Assembly: GCF_050749815.1 (NCBI RefSeq)
Contig: NZ_CP192735.1
Coordinates: forward strand, 2,914,001-2,978,000
Length of the DNA: 64,000 nucleotides
Source of the DNA: Dyella_A sp050749815
Lineage (GTDB): Bacteria > Pseudomonadota > Gammaproteobacteria > Xanthomonadales > Rhodanobacteraceae
Direction of reading: 5' to 3'
The notes under the pieces were generated by a model that did no database searches, was not told the origin of the DNA, and saw only the letters and a list, made by a program, of their open reading frames with translations. Of the stretch, positions 45,330 to 54,851 are shown one piece after another (the stretch's first letter is position 1; every line of letters begins with the position of its first letter). The position numbers were made by a program, and so were the translations under genes.

Positions 45330-47309
45330 ATGCTCAACCCGCAACAATTGGCTGCTGTCGAATACTGCGACGGCCCGCTGCTCGTGCTCGCTGGCGCCGG
45401 CTCGGGAAAGACCTCGGTGATCACCCAGAAGATCGCCCACCTGATCCAGCGGCGGAAGCTGGCCGCCTCCAAGATCGCCGCGATCACCTTCACCAACAAG
45501 GCCGCGCGCGAGATGCGCGAGCGTGTCGGCAAGCTGGTCAGCAGTGAGGATGCCGCCGCGCTGACCGTGTGCACCTTCCACGCACTGGGCCTGAAGTTTC
45601 TGCAGATCGAGCACGAGCGCGCGGGCTTGCGTCGCGGCTTCTCGGTGCTCGATGCGGACGACAGCGAGGGCATCGTCAAGGAGCTGGCACCGAAGGGCGC
45701 CAAGCCGGATGTGCTGTGGGGCATCCGCAACCTGCTCAGCCGCGCCAAGAATGCGGGCCTTTCGCCGGAAGAGGCGTTGGCCGCCGCGCGCACACCGCGC
45801 GAGCTGGAAGCGGCGACCATCTACGACCTCTACCAGCAGCGGCTGGCCGCGTTCAACGCGGTGGATTTCGACGACCTGATCCGCCTGCCGCTGCGCATCC
45901 TGGAATCGGACGCCGCATGCCGCGACGGCTGGCGCGAGCGCCTGCGCTACCTGCTGGTGGACGAATACCAGGACACCAACGACGCGCAGTACCGCCTGCT
46001 CAAGGCGCTGACCGGACCGAAGGGCCACATCACCTGCGTGGGCGACGACGACCAATCGATCTACGCCTGGCGCGGTGCCAATCCGGAGAACCTCGACCAA
46101 CTCGGCCGCGACTGGCCGAATCTCAAGGTGATCAAGCTCGAGCAGAACTACCGCTGCGGCAAGCGCATCCTGCGTGCGGCGAACAAGCTCATCGCCAACA
46201 ACCCACACGTGCACGAGAAAAAGCTCTGGAGCGAGCACCCCGAAGGCATGCCAATCCGCGTGCTCGAGTGCAAGGACGCCGAGCACGAGGCCGAGAAGAT
46301 CGCCGCGATCGCCACCACGCTGGCCGAGAAGCACAAGGCGCGCTGGGAGGACATGGCCATCCTCTACCGCGGCAACTTCCAGGCGCGTCCGCTGGAAAAG
46401 GCGCTGCGCCTCGCGCGCGTGCCCTATCACCTCACCGGCGCCCTGAGCTTCCTCGACCGCGCCGAAGTGAAGGACCTGCTCTGCTACCTGCGGCTGCTGG
46501 CCAACCCCAGCGACGACGCCGCTTTCCTGCGCGTGGTGAACGTGCCGAAACGCGAGATCGGTTCGACCACGCTGGAAAAGCTCGGCCAGATGGCGCAGTC
46601 GAAGCACTGCTCGCTGCTCGAAGCCACCCGCAGCGACGCCGTGCTGCGCCAGCTCACGCCGCGCCCGGCCGCCGCACTGGCGTCGTTCTCCACCCTGCTC
46701 GACGAACTGCGCAGCGCCTCGCTGCACGAGAGCGCGGCGGATCTGGTCGAGCGCATCCTCAGCCGCACCAGCTATGCCACCCACATTACCGCCAGCACGC
46801 CGGACGCCACCGTGCGCGATCGGAAGCTCGGCAATCTGAAGGAACTCACCGACTGGTTCCGCGCCATGCAGAAGGGCAACAACAGCGCCGGCGATCTCGC
46901 CTCGCAGCTGGCGCTGCTCAGCCACGCCGACCGCGACGACCCGGGCAACGCCGTGCGCATGATGACCATGCATGCCGCCAAGGGCCTGGAGTTTCGCTTC
47001 GTCTTCATCGTCGGCTGCGAAGAGGGCACGCTGCCGCACGAGGGCGCCATCGACGAGGGCCGCATCGACGAGGAGCGCCGCCTGATGTACGTCGGCATCA
47101 CCCGCGCCAAGGAAGTGCTCACGCTTTCCTGGTCGGCCCGCACCAAGCGCTACGGCGAGATCCACAACAACCAGCCCAGCCGCTTCCTGCACGAGCTGCC
47201 GCAGGACGACCTGCACTGGCAAGGCAAGGACCCGGAAGCCGACAAGGAAGCCGTCCGCGAGACCGCCGAATCGCACATGGCTAAGATCGCCGCGATGCTC
47301 GCCGGCTGA
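45330..47309 (+). CDS. rep: ATP-dependent DNA helicase Rep
   Basis: A 659-residue superfamily 1A 3'-5' helicase close to Rep, which clears replication forks. It begins MLNPQQLAAVEYCDGPLLVLAGAGSGKTSV (Walker A near residue 25). AITFTNKAAREM (motif Ia), VDEYQDTN (motif II, near 210), DDDQSIYAWRGA (motif III), LEQNYRCG (motif IV), MMTMHAAKGLEF (motif V) and RRLMYVGITRAKE (motif VI) are all present. The ATG at 45330 gives the standard N-terminus. Confidence 0.96.
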   Translation: MLNPQQLAAVEYCDGPLLVLAGAGSGKTSVITQKIAHLIQRRKLAASKIAAITFTNKAAREMRERVGKLVSSEDAAALTVCTFHALGLKFLQIEHERAGLRRGFSVLDADDSEGIVKELAPKGAKPDVLWGIRNLLSRAKNAGLSPEEALAAARTPRELEAATIYDLYQQRLAAFNAVDFDDLIRLPLRILESDAACRDGWRERLRYLLVDEYQDTNDAQYRLLKALTGPKGHITCVGDDDQSIYAWRGANPENLDQLGRDWPNLKVIKLEQNYRCGKRILRAANKLIANNPHVHEKKLWSEHPEGMPIRVLECKDAEHEAEKIAAIATTLAEKHKARWEDMAILYRGNFQARPLEKALRLARVPYHLTGALSFLDRAEVKDLLCYLRLLANPSDDAAFLRVVNVPKREIGSTTLEKLGQMAQSKHCSLLEATRSDAVLRQLTPRPAAALASFSTLLDELRSASLHESAADLVERILSRTSYATHITASTPDATVRDRKLGNLKELTDWFRAMQKGNNSAGDLASQLALLSHADRDDPGNAVRMMTMHAAKGLEFRFVFIVGCEEGTLPHEGAIDEGRIDEERRLMYVGITRAKEVLTLSWSARTKRYGEIHNNQPSRFLHELPQDDLHWQGKDPEADKEAVRETAESHMAKIAAMLAG

Positions 47310-47316
47310 GCCCGCC

Positions 47317-48375
47317 TCAGATCAAATCGCGCACTTCCAGCTCGCGCTTCAGGTAGGCGTAGTAGATCGGTGCGGCGACCAGGCCGGCGAGGCCGAAGGC
47401 CGCTTCCATCACCAGCATGGCGATCAGCAGCTCCCACGCGCGCGAGCGGATCTGCGTGCCGACGATGCGTGCGTTGAGGAAGTACTCCAGCTTGTGGATT
47501 AGCACCAGGAACGCCAGTGCGGCCACGCCGACGCCGAGCGAGACGGACAGCCCGGCAATGGTCACCGCGGTGTTGGAGATCAGGTTGCCGATCACCGGCA
47601 GCAGGCCCATCAGGAAGGTGATCACCACCAGCGTCTTGGCGAACGGCACGTGGATGCCGAACAGCGGCAGTGCGCCAAGCAGGAAAATCGCGGTGAACAC
47701 GGTATTGATCAGCGAGATCTTGATCTGCGCGAAGACGATGTTGTGAAACGCCTCGGCGAGCTTCTGACAGCGGGCGGAGAGCGCCAGCGAGAGCGGGCCG
47801 GACAGGTGCGCCGGACGCGTGCGGCCCAGCGCCACGATGGCGCCCAACACCAGGCCGATGATGATGTGCAGGATCACCCGCGCGGTTTCCTTGCCGGCCA
47901 GCTGCAGGCTGCCGGCGTGCTTGCGGGTCAGCTCCACCGCCATCACGCGCAGCTCGTCGACGCTGTCGGGCATCCAGGTGGTGAGCGTGGGCGGCAACTG
48001 CTGGCGCGCCTTTTCCACCAGCGGCATCAGCTGCTCCTGCCAGAGCACGTCGGGGTTGCCGATCTCGCTGCGCAGCAGGCTCACGATGCCCAACACCAGC
48101 AGCAACAACAGGCCCACCACCAGCACGCCGATCAGCGCCACCACCAGCATGCGTGCGCGATCACTGGGGATGCGCCGGCCCAGCAGCGGGCTGATCGAGT
48201 ACACCAGTTCGTACACCAGCAGTCCGGCCAGCAGCGCCGGCAACAGATGCAGCTTCAGCACCAGGAACAGCGCCACGGCAGCCAGCAGGTAGCTGGCGTA
48301 GTCCATCGCGGCGAGCCGTCGAGGGCCGGGCTGGAAAGAGGGGATGGACGCCATCGGCGGCGACTTCCTTGGCAA
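47317..48375 (-). CDS. AI-2E family transporter
   Basis: A 352-residue inner-membrane protein of PF01594 (PerM/YdiK/TqsA group). About eight hydrophobic segments are present, with the family patterns VITFLMGLLPVIGNLISNT near residue 255 and LEYFLNARIVGTQI near 300. Members export autoinducer-2 or act as Na+/H+ antiporters or general permeases; the substrate here cannot be told. ATGs at 48354 or 48306 are possible alternative starts, the latter directly before the first membrane segment. It converges with rep, only seven bases apart. Confidence 0.88.
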   Translation of the reverse strand: MPRKSPPMASIPSFQPGPRRLAAMDYASYLLAAVALFLVLKLHLLPALLAGLLVYELVYSISPLLGRRIPSDRARMLVVALIGVLVVGLLLLLVLGIVSLLRSEIGNPDVLWQEQLMPLVEKARQQLPPTLTTWMPDSVDELRVMAVELTRKHAGSLQLAGKETARVILHIIIGLVLGAIVALGRTRPAHLSGPLSLALSARCQKLAEAFHNIVFAQIKISLINTVFTAIFLLGALPLFGIHVPFAKTLVVITFLMGLLPVIGNLISNTAVTIAGLSVSLGVGVAALAFLVLIHKLEYFLNARIVGTQIRSRAWELLIAMLVMEAAFGLAGLVAAPIYYAYLKRELEVRDLI

Positions 48376-48489
48376 GGGGAGGGCAGTCTGTCAGTCGGGC
48401 CCGGCGCCCGCCAGTCCGGCCCGGGCGACATGACGCTGTCGTAAACTGACCGGATGCTTGTCGATCCGATGTCATCACCAAGGTTACCC

Positions 48490-49395
48490 ATGCGCTCACG
48501 TGTTCCCGCCCTGCTGGCGGCCCTGGCCCTGCTCGCCGGCTGCAGCACCTCGCCCACCCGTCACGAGCCCGTCGCCGCCTCTGCCCCCGTGGCGGCGTCC
48601 GTCGCACCGGCACCGGCCGGCCCCGCGGCGGACGACAACCTCAACGCCGTGGCGTGGTCGCAGACGGCGATCGAGCACGACCTGCTCTACGTGCAGACCT
48701 ACCGCGACGCGCAGATGCAGCTGCTCAAGGCGCTGAAGGATCCACGCTGGGACGCGCTGAGCAAGGACGACCGCGTCGCCCCGCTGAAGGGCCTCAAGCC
48801 TGCCGTGGTGCTGGACGTGGACGAAACCGCATTGGACAACTCGCCCTACCAGGCGCGCCTGATCAAGAGCGGCGGCGAGTACAACGAGGCCGACTGGGCC
48901 GCGTGGTGCAAGGAAGAAGCCGCCCGCGCGCTGCCCGGCGCGGTGGAGTTCACCCAATTCGCGGCCAAGCACGGCATCGCGGTGATCTTCATTTCCAACC
49001 GCGCCAAGGATCTGGATTCGGTGACGCTGGACAACCTGCGCCAGGTCGGCTTCCCGGTCTCCGGGCCGGATGCCTTCCTCGGCCTGGGCACCTTCGTCGA
49101 GGGCTGCGAGCAGATCGGCACCGAGAAGGGCTGCCGCCGCCAGCTGATCAGCCGCAAGTACCGCGTGCTGATGCAGGTGGGCGACCAGATCGGCGACTTC
49201 GCCGACGTCATCGCCAACAATGCCGAAGGCCGCCAGCAGGCGATGGCGCCCTACCTCAAGTGGATCGGCACGCGCTGGTTCATCCTGCCGAACGCCACCT
49301 ACGGCAGCTGGGAGCCGGCCCTGTTCAACAACGACTGGACGCTGCCGCGCAACGAGCGCCGGCGCCAGAAGGAAGCCGCGCTACGCATGAAGTGA
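48490..49395 (+). CDS. 5'-nucleotidase / acid phosphatase, lipoprotein e(P4) family
   Basis: A 301-residue outer-membrane-type lipoprotein. A signal peptide ends in the lipobox LLAGC (Cys near residue 17). HAD motif I, VLDVDETALDNSPYQ, is near residue 103, preceded by the family stretch WSQTAIEHDLLYVQTYRDA. VIFISNRAKDLDS (motif II) follows near 165 and VLMQVGDQIGDFAD (motif IV) near 232. Relatives dephosphorylate nucleotides such as NMN for uptake of NAD precursors. The ATG at 48490 is chosen since it starts the basic signal-peptide n-region and has AAGG upstream. Confidence 0.9.
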   Translation: MRSRVPALLAALALLAGCSTSPTRHEPVAASAPVAASVAPAPAGPAADDNLNAVAWSQTAIEHDLLYVQTYRDAQMQLLKALKDPRWDALSKDDRVAPLKGLKPAVVLDVDETALDNSPYQARLIKSGGEYNEADWAAWCKEEAARALPGAVEFTQFAAKHGIAVIFISNRAKDLDSVTLDNLRQVGFPVSGPDAFLGLGTFVEGCEQIGTEKGCRRQLISRKYRVLMQVGDQIGDFADVIANNAEGRQQAMAPYLKWIGTRWFILPNATYGSWEPALFNNDWTLPRNERRRQKEAALRMK

Positions 49396-49421
49396 TGCAT
49401 AAAATCAAACACTTGCATCAC
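49392..49421. repeat. Inverted repeat overlapping the phosphatase stop codon
   Basis: GTGATGCA and TGCATCAC form a perfect 8-base stem with a 14-base A-rich loop. The left arm includes the stop codon of the phosphatase gene. The stretch 49391-49440 is AT-rich compared with its surroundings. Confidence 0.4.
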
Positions 49422-49536
49422 AAAACAAATCCATTGCCTTAACTTCTGCGAGCCGCTACCATGGCTCCGCCGACACCTGCTGCTGACTACAGATTCTGCA
49501 GGCAAGGCCATTTCCCTTCCGGCTCTGCCGGGACTG

Positions 49537-49573
49537 ACCCCGCGAGGCTCACGCCGGCGGGGTTTTCTTTTTC
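49537..49573 (+). terminator. Rho-independent terminator in the gap before the next lipoprotein
   Basis: ACCCCGC (49537-49543) pairs with GCGGGGT (49557-49563) around a 13-base loop and is followed by TTTTCTTTTTC. It lies about 140 bases after the phosphatase stop and 105 bases before the next gene. It may end the phosphatase transcript, a small RNA of up to ~130 bases, or act as an attenuator for the lipoprotein gene. No other gene is seen in the 282-base gap. Confidence 0.75.
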
Positions 49574-49677
49574 TGGGCCGAACGGTGGGCCGAGCCGGCG
49601 AGCGACACGCTCCCCGACCTCCTGTCGATGGCCGGGCTGCTAGGCTCCGGCCCTTCCGCCGCCCGGGCCCGAGTCCG

Positions 49678-50637
49678 ATGCCCCGATCGCTTCGCTTCCT
49701 GCCGCGCCTGACCGGCCTGCTCGCCGCGGCCATGCTGATGCTGGCGGGCTGCCAGCGCGCGACCGAGGATTCCCCGGCGCCGGGCGGCGACTCGCCCACC
49801 GCTGCCGCGCGCCAGCTGATCGACGACCTGCGCCACGACGATCTCGTCGCGTTCTGGCAGCACGGCCTGCCCCCGGCCGAGCACGCCGCGCTGGTCGCAC
49901 GATGGGCCAGCGGCCAGGCGGCGCAGGTCCCGACCGACGCGGCGCGCCGGGGCTATCGCCAGTGGATGGGCTCGATGACCGGCGCCGGCGCCCGCCAGGC
50001 CCTCGCGCAGCGCCTGCAGCAGCAAGCTCGCCGGATCGACCGTCGCTACGGTGACCAGATCCCCGTGCTCATCGCGATCGGCGGCGCCCTGTCCAGACGG
50101 ACAGTGGTGACGGATCTTGCGCTGACTCCGCGCCAGGAACAGGGCCTGGCGGACCTGCTCGCCCCCGTGATGGCCTGGGCCCAACGCGCGCCCTGGCTGG
50201 ACGGTGGGCGTGCCGGGCAGACCGCCGCGATAGCGGTGGACACCGCCCGGTCGCTCCGGCTGGCGACCCTTGCCGACCTGCGCGCGCTGGACTTTGCCGA
50301 CGCCATGGCCAAGGCCTCCCGCCTGTGGGCCGGCGCCAAGCAGGCCCTGGCGCCGTACGGCCTGTCGCTGGATGCCGTGCTGGACTCGGCGACGGTAACG
50401 CTGGTGTCGCAGCACGCCGACATCGCCCACGTACGCATCGATTACCGCCTGAAAGACCAGCCGCAGCAGGTGGTGGTGAAGATGCAGGCGCTGGATGGGC
50501 GCTGGTACCCCCCCGCGCTGGGCCAGATCGCCCGCAACCTCGCGCCACCGGACTGGGGCGGCTGGTGGGCGCCAATTGGGGGCCGTCCCAACCGCTCCAC
50601 CACGGGCCGGGACATGAGCGCATCCCCGGTACAATAG
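49678..50637 (+). CDS. Hypothetical lipoprotein
   Basis: A 319-residue protein of unknown family. The signal peptide has a lipobox (LMLAGC, Cys near residue 25). The rest is Ala/Arg-rich and mostly helical, with DLVAFWQHGLPPAEHAAL near residue 60, a possible short membrane-like stretch absent, and QVVVKMQALDGRWYPPALGQIARNL near the end, which recalls proteins that test a computed product of two helical halves. The ATG at 49678 directly begins the basic n-region. plsB starts four bases after its stop, so they are probably co-transcribed; a role in envelope lipid biology is possible but unproven. Confidence 0.72.
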   Translation: MPRSLRFLPRLTGLLAAAMLMLAGCQRATEDSPAPGGDSPTAAARQLIDDLRHDDLVAFWQHGLPPAEHAALVARWASGQAAQVPTDAARRGYRQWMGSMTGAGARQALAQRLQQQARRIDRRYGDQIPVLIAIGGALSRRTVVTDLALTPRQEQGLADLLAPVMAWAQRAPWLDGGRAGQTAAIAVDTARSLRLATLADLRALDFADAMAKASRLWAGAKQALAPYGLSLDAVLDSATVTLVSQHADIAHVRIDYRLKDQPQQVVVKMQALDGRWYPPALGQIARNLAPPDWGGWWAPIGGRPNRSTTGRDMSASPVQ

Positions 50638-50641
50638 GCGG

Positions 50642-53332
50642 ATGCCCATGACCCCTTCGATGGACACGTCCCCCAATCGCCGCGCGCCGTGGTGGTTCAA
50701 CCTCACCGGCCACCTGCTGGAGCCGTGGCTGAAGTTGCGCCGCGATCCGGCCGAGCCCGCTGCCCTGCTCACGGCCGGCGTGCCGGTGTGCTACGTGATC
50801 GAGCGCGACGGCTTGTCCGACGCGCTGATCCTGGAGCGCGCCTGCCGCGAGGCCGGCCTGCCCTCGCCGATGCAGCCGCTGCCCGGCACCCGCCGGCGCC
50901 GCTCGGTGTTCGCGCTGGGCCGCAGCGACGGCCTGCTGTGGGGCCGCAATCGCCAGCGCTCGCCCAAGGACACGCTGGGCCAGCTCGCCCGCGCGCTGGA
51001 GGACGACCCCGATCGCGACGTGCAGATCGTGCCCGTGTCGATCTACGTGGGCCGCGCGCCCAGCCGCGACACCGGCTGGTTCCGCGTGCTGTTCTCGGAA
51101 AACTGGGTGATGGTGGGCCACTTCCGCCGCCTGCTGGCGCTGCTGCTCAACGGCCGCGACACGGTGGTGCAGTTCTCCGCCCCGGTGTCGCTGCGCGAGG
51201 CGCTGGCCGAAGCCGGCGCGATGCCGCCGGAGCGCTTCGCGCGCAAGATTGCCCGCGTGCTGCGCGTGCACTTCCGCCGCATCCGCGCCGCGGTGATCGG
51301 GCCGGATCTCTCGCACAAGCGCACGGTGGTCGACGCCGTGCTCAACGCCGAGCCGGTACGCGCGGCGATCGCCGCCACCGCCAGCAAGGAAAAGATCACC
51401 TACGCCAAGGCCTGGCGCCGGGCGCAGAAGATCATGCTGGAGATCGCGGCCGACTATTCGCACCCGGTGGTGCGCTCGGCCTCGTTCGTGCTGTCGAACT
51501 TCTGGAACAAGCTCTACGACGGCATCGCCATGCACCACTTCGACAAGGCCCGTGCCGCCGCGCCGGGCTATGAAGTGGTGTACGTGCCCAGTCACCGCAG
51601 CCACGCCGACTACCTGCTGATGAGCTACCAGCTGCATCACTCCGGCGTGGTGGTGCCGCATATCGCGGCGGGCGCCAACCTCAACCTGCCGGTGATCGGA
51701 CCGATCCTGCGCCGCGGCGGCGCGTTCTTCCTGCGCCGCAGCTTCAAGGGCAACGCGCTGTATTCGGTGGTGTTCAACGAGTACGTGGCGCAACTGATCG
51801 ACCGCGGCGTGCCGATGGAGTACTTCATCGAGGGCGGCCGCTCGCGCACAGGACGCCTGCTGGCGCCGCGCGCCGGCATGCTGGCGATGACCGTGCGCGC
51901 GTTCCTGCGCGCGCCGCGCCGGCCGGTGCTGTTCCAGCCGGTGTACATCGGTTACGAGAAGCTGATGGAGGGCAAGTCCTACGCGGGCGAGCTCAGCGGC
52001 AAGCCGAAGGAAAAGGAATCGCTGATCGGCCTGATCAAGGGTCTCAAGGTGCTGCGCCAGCGCTACGGCCACGTGGCGCTCAATTTCGGCGAGCCGATCG
52101 AGCTCACCCCGCTGCTCGATGCGGCCAGCGCGCAGTGGCGCGAGGCCAGCGGCGATCCGGACGCCAAGCCGGAGTGGCTGGGCGGCGTGGTCGACCGCCT
52201 CGCCCAGCAGATCCAGGTGAACATCAACCGCGCCGCGGACGTGAACCCGATCAACCTGCTGGCGCTGGCCCTGCTGGCCACGCCCAAGCACGCGATGGCC
52301 GAGGCCGACCTGCTCGCCCAGCTGGAGCTGAGCAAGGCCCTGCTGGAGGCGCTGCCGTACTCGGACCGCGTCACCCTGACCCCGCTGGACCCGGCCGCGA
52401 TCGTCGCCTACGGCGAGCAGATGGGCTGGATACGCCGCGTGGCGCATCCGCTCGGCGACGTGCTGGTGGCCGACGACGAGCAGGCGGTGCTGCTGTCGTA
52501 CTTCCGCAACAACGTGCTGCACCTCACCGCCACCGCGGCGTGGGTGGCGTGTTGCTTCCTCAACAACCGGCGCATGTCGCGCAACTCGGTGATCCGGCTG
52601 GGCAAGATCATCTACCCGTTCATCCAGGGCGAGTTGTTCCTGCCATGGGACAGCGAGGGCTTCGGCCAGCAGTTGCAGGCGACAATCGACTTCTTCGTGC
52701 GCCGCGGCCTGCTCGAATCCACCGGCGAAGGCCGCGTGCTGGAGCGCGGCCCGGGCCAGGACGACGCGGCGTATCAGCTCAAGGTGATCGGACGCAGCCT
52801 GATTCAGGCGTTCGAGCGCTACTACATCACGCTCGCCGCGCTGGCCAAGAACGGCCCGCACGTGCTCACCGCCGGCGAGCTGGAAAACGCCTGCACGCTC
52901 ACTGCCCAGCGCCTCTCGCTGCTCAGCGAGCAGGCCGCGCCGGAGTTCTTCGACAAGGCGCTGTTCCGCGGCTTCATCCAGAAGCTGCGCGAGCGCAAGA
53001 TCGTGTGGACCGACGAGGCCGGCAAGCTCGACTACGACAGCGCGCTGGACGACATGGTGCGCGACGCACGGGTGATCCTGGCACGCGAGGTGCGCCATTC
53101 CATCCTGAAGATCACCCCGGGCGGCCACGACGACCGCCACGAGTTGGACCGGGACGACGACAAGGCAATGCGCATCGGCCCCGCCGCCGAAGCCACGCCG
53201 CCGGACGCGTCGCCGGCCGACCTGCACGCGCGCCACGTCGAGGCGGCCCATCGCGTGCACGTGCACGAGCCGGTGGAACCGGTGGCTCCGGCCGAGCCGG
53301 GCACCTCGCGCGACGAACGACGCTCCGACTGA
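50642..53332 (+). CDS. plsB: Glycerol-3-phosphate 1-O-acyltransferase
   Basis: An 896-residue membrane-associated PlsB, which makes 1-acyl-glycerol 3-phosphate, the first step of phospholipid synthesis. Acyltransferase motif I is VPSHRSHADYLLM (HX4D, near residue 320), motif II is GAFFLRRSFKGN near 360, motif III EYFIEGGRSRTGR near 398 and motif IV near 425 (VLFQPVYIGYEK). Full length plus a charged C-terminal tail of about 40 residues rich in His, Glu and Ala. A second ATG six codons in is an alternative start. The substrate is produced by GpsA, encoded elsewhere in the window. Confidence 0.96.
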   Translation: MPMTPSMDTSPNRRAPWWFNLTGHLLEPWLKLRRDPAEPAALLTAGVPVCYVIERDGLSDALILERACREAGLPSPMQPLPGTRRRRSVFALGRSDGLLWGRNRQRSPKDTLGQLARALEDDPDRDVQIVPVSIYVGRAPSRDTGWFRVLFSENWVMVGHFRRLLALLLNGRDTVVQFSAPVSLREALAEAGAMPPERFARKIARVLRVHFRRIRAAVIGPDLSHKRTVVDAVLNAEPVRAAIAATASKEKITYAKAWRRAQKIMLEIAADYSHPVVRSASFVLSNFWNKLYDGIAMHHFDKARAAAPGYEVVYVPSHRSHADYLLMSYQLHHSGVVVPHIAAGANLNLPVIGPILRRGGAFFLRRSFKGNALYSVVFNEYVAQLIDRGVPMEYFIEGGRSRTGRLLAPRAGMLAMTVRAFLRAPRRPVLFQPVYIGYEKLMEGKSYAGELSGKPKEKESLIGLIKGLKVLRQRYGHVALNFGEPIELTPLLDAASAQWREASGDPDAKPEWLGGVVDRLAQQIQVNINRAADVNPINLLALALLATPKHAMAEADLLAQLELSKALLEALPYSDRVTLTPLDPAAIVAYGEQMGWIRRVAHPLGDVLVADDEQAVLLSYFRNNVLHLTATAAWVACCFLNNRRMSRNSVIRLGKIIYPFIQGELFLPWDSEGFGQQLQATIDFFVRRGLLESTGEGRVLERGPGQDDAAYQLKVIGRSLIQAFERYYITLAALAKNGPHVLTAGELENACTLTAQRLSLLSEQAAPEFFDKALFRGFIQKLRERKIVWTDEAGKLDYDSALDDMVRDARVILAREVRHSILKITPGGHDDRHELDRDDDKAMRIGPAAEATPPDASPADLHARHVEAAHRVHVHEPVEPVAPAEPGTSRDERRSD

Positions 53333-53409
53333 GCGTACCGACCGCTCGCCACTGGCTGGCGGTCGAGATGGCCGCCTAAGATGGCGCTTCCTTGATGCGG
53401 AGCGTCGCC

Positions 53410-54786
53410 ATGTCCGTTCGTCCCGTCACGCTCGCCCTCGTCGCGGCGCTCGCCCTGCCCACCGTGCTGCAGGCGGACACCGCCGCCGACGCACCCGCTA
53501 AGGGCAGCCTCGCGGTGGTCACCTGCGGCCACGCCATCGACACCGCCGCCGGCAAGCTGCTGGGCGAAACCACGGTGATCGTCGAGGACGGTGTCATCCG
53601 CGAGGTGCACCCAGGCATGGTCGACCTGAAGGCCATGGGCGACCAGGCGCAGGCCGCCGGCAAGCGGTTTCAGGCGACCGCGCTGCCCACCTCCACCTGC
53701 CTGCCCGGCCTGATCGACGCGCACACCCACCTCACCGACGAAACCAGCCCCACCGGCTACTCGGACCAGTTCCGCTGGAACGTGGCGGACTACGCGATCC
53801 GCTCCACCGTCTACGCCAAACGCACTTTGCTGGCCGGCTTCACCAGCGTGCGCAACCTGGGCGACGGCCACAACGAGTCGGCGGCGCTGCGCAACGCGAT
53901 CAACGCGGGCGTGGTGCCCGGGCCGCGCATCTACACCGCCGGCGTGCCGATCGGCTCCACCGGCGGCCACGCCGATCCCACCGACGGCTACCGCCAGGAC
54001 CTGGCCGGCGATCCGGGCCCGGCCAACGGCATCATCAACAGCCCGCAGGACGCCTGGAAGGCCGTGCGCGAGCACTACAAGGCTGGCGACGACCTGATCA
54101 AGATCATGCCCTCCGGCGGCGTGCTGGACGAAAGCGCCAGCGCCGACAACCCGCAGATGACGCTGGAGGAGATCAAGGCCGTGGTCGCCGCTGCACACGA
54201 CTACGGCTACACCGTGGCCGCCCACGCGCACGGCGCCGAGGGCATCCGCCGCGCGGTGCTCGGCGGCGTCGATTCGATCGAGCACGGCACCTTCATGAAC
54301 GACGAGGACATGAAGCTGATGAAGGAGCACGGCACCTGGTACGTGCCCACCATCATCGCGGGCAAGTACGTGCAGGAGATGGCCGCCAAGCCCGGCTACT
54401 ACCCGCCACAGGTGGCCGCCAAGGCGATGAAGGTGGGGCCGATCATCCAGGCCACCGCGGGCAAGGCGTACCGGGCCGGCGTGAAGATCGCCTTCGGCAC
54501 CGACGCGGCGGTCTATCCGCACGGGCAGAACGCCAAGGAGTTCAAGTACATGGTCGACGCCGGCATGCCGCCGATCTACGTGCTGCAGGCCGCCACCACC
54601 CACGCCGCCGAGCTGCTGCACCAGTCCGGCAAGCTCGGCCAGCTGGCACCGGGCTTCGTCGGCGACGTGGTCGCCGTGCCGGGCAACCCGCTGGAGGACA
54701 TCACGCTGATGCAGAAGGTGAACTTCGTGATGAAGGACGGCGTGGTCTACAAGCAGGGCGGCCACCCGGTCGCCGACTCCCTGTAG
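53410..54786 (+). CDS. Exported metal-dependent amidohydrolase (prolidase-like)
   Basis: A 458-residue amidohydrolase-superfamily enzyme with a signal peptide (ends near LQADTA). Metal ligands are visible: LPGLIDAHTHL (HxH, near residue 103), the bridging lysine in DLIKIMPSGG near 230, AAHAHG near 275, SIEHGTF near 295 and FGTDAA near 360. The layout matches imidazolonepropionase-like Xaa-Pro/Xaa-Arg dipeptidases, so a periplasmic dipeptidase is likely. The ATG at 53410 has GGAG well placed upstream; in-frame TTG and ATG codons lie 15-18 bases earlier. A 7-base hairpin (53339-53365) lies between plsB and this gene. Confidence 0.87.
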   Translation: MSVRPVTLALVAALALPTVLQADTAADAPAKGSLAVVTCGHAIDTAAGKLLGETTVIVEDGVIREVHPGMVDLKAMGDQAQAAGKRFQATALPTSTCLPGLIDAHTHLTDETSPTGYSDQFRWNVADYAIRSTVYAKRTLLAGFTSVRNLGDGHNESAALRNAINAGVVPGPRIYTAGVPIGSTGGHADPTDGYRQDLAGDPGPANGIINSPQDAWKAVREHYKAGDDLIKIMPSGGVLDESASADNPQMTLEEIKAVVAAAHDYGYTVAAHAHGAEGIRRAVLGGVDSIEHGTFMNDEDMKLMKEHGTWYVPTIIAGKYVQEMAAKPGYYPPQVAAKAMKVGPIIQATAGKAYRAGVKIAFGTDAAVYPHGQNAKEFKYMVDAGMPPIYVLQAATTHAAELLHQSGKLGQLAPGFVGDVVAVPGNPLEDITLMQKVNFVMKDGVVYKQGGHPVADSL

Positions 54787-54851
54787 GAGGTCCGGCCGCT
54801 CGCGCCCTGCCCACCGCGAGCGCGCCCGGCCGATCCTGTAGCATTGTGCGG

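Noticed and set aside
44775..47276. An 833-codon open frame antisense to rep
   Set aside because: No motifs, no ribosome-binding site, and it runs through rep and into the halogenase-like gene.
49461..49643. A 60-codon open frame in the gap after the phosphatase gene
   Set aside because: It runs through the rho-independent terminator and has proline/serine-rich sequence with no motif.
50069..53266. A 1065-codon open frame antisense to plsB and the preceding lipoprotein gene
   Set aside because: Composition is His/Arg/Val-rich without domains; it is the shadow of plsB, whose four acyltransferase motifs are intact.
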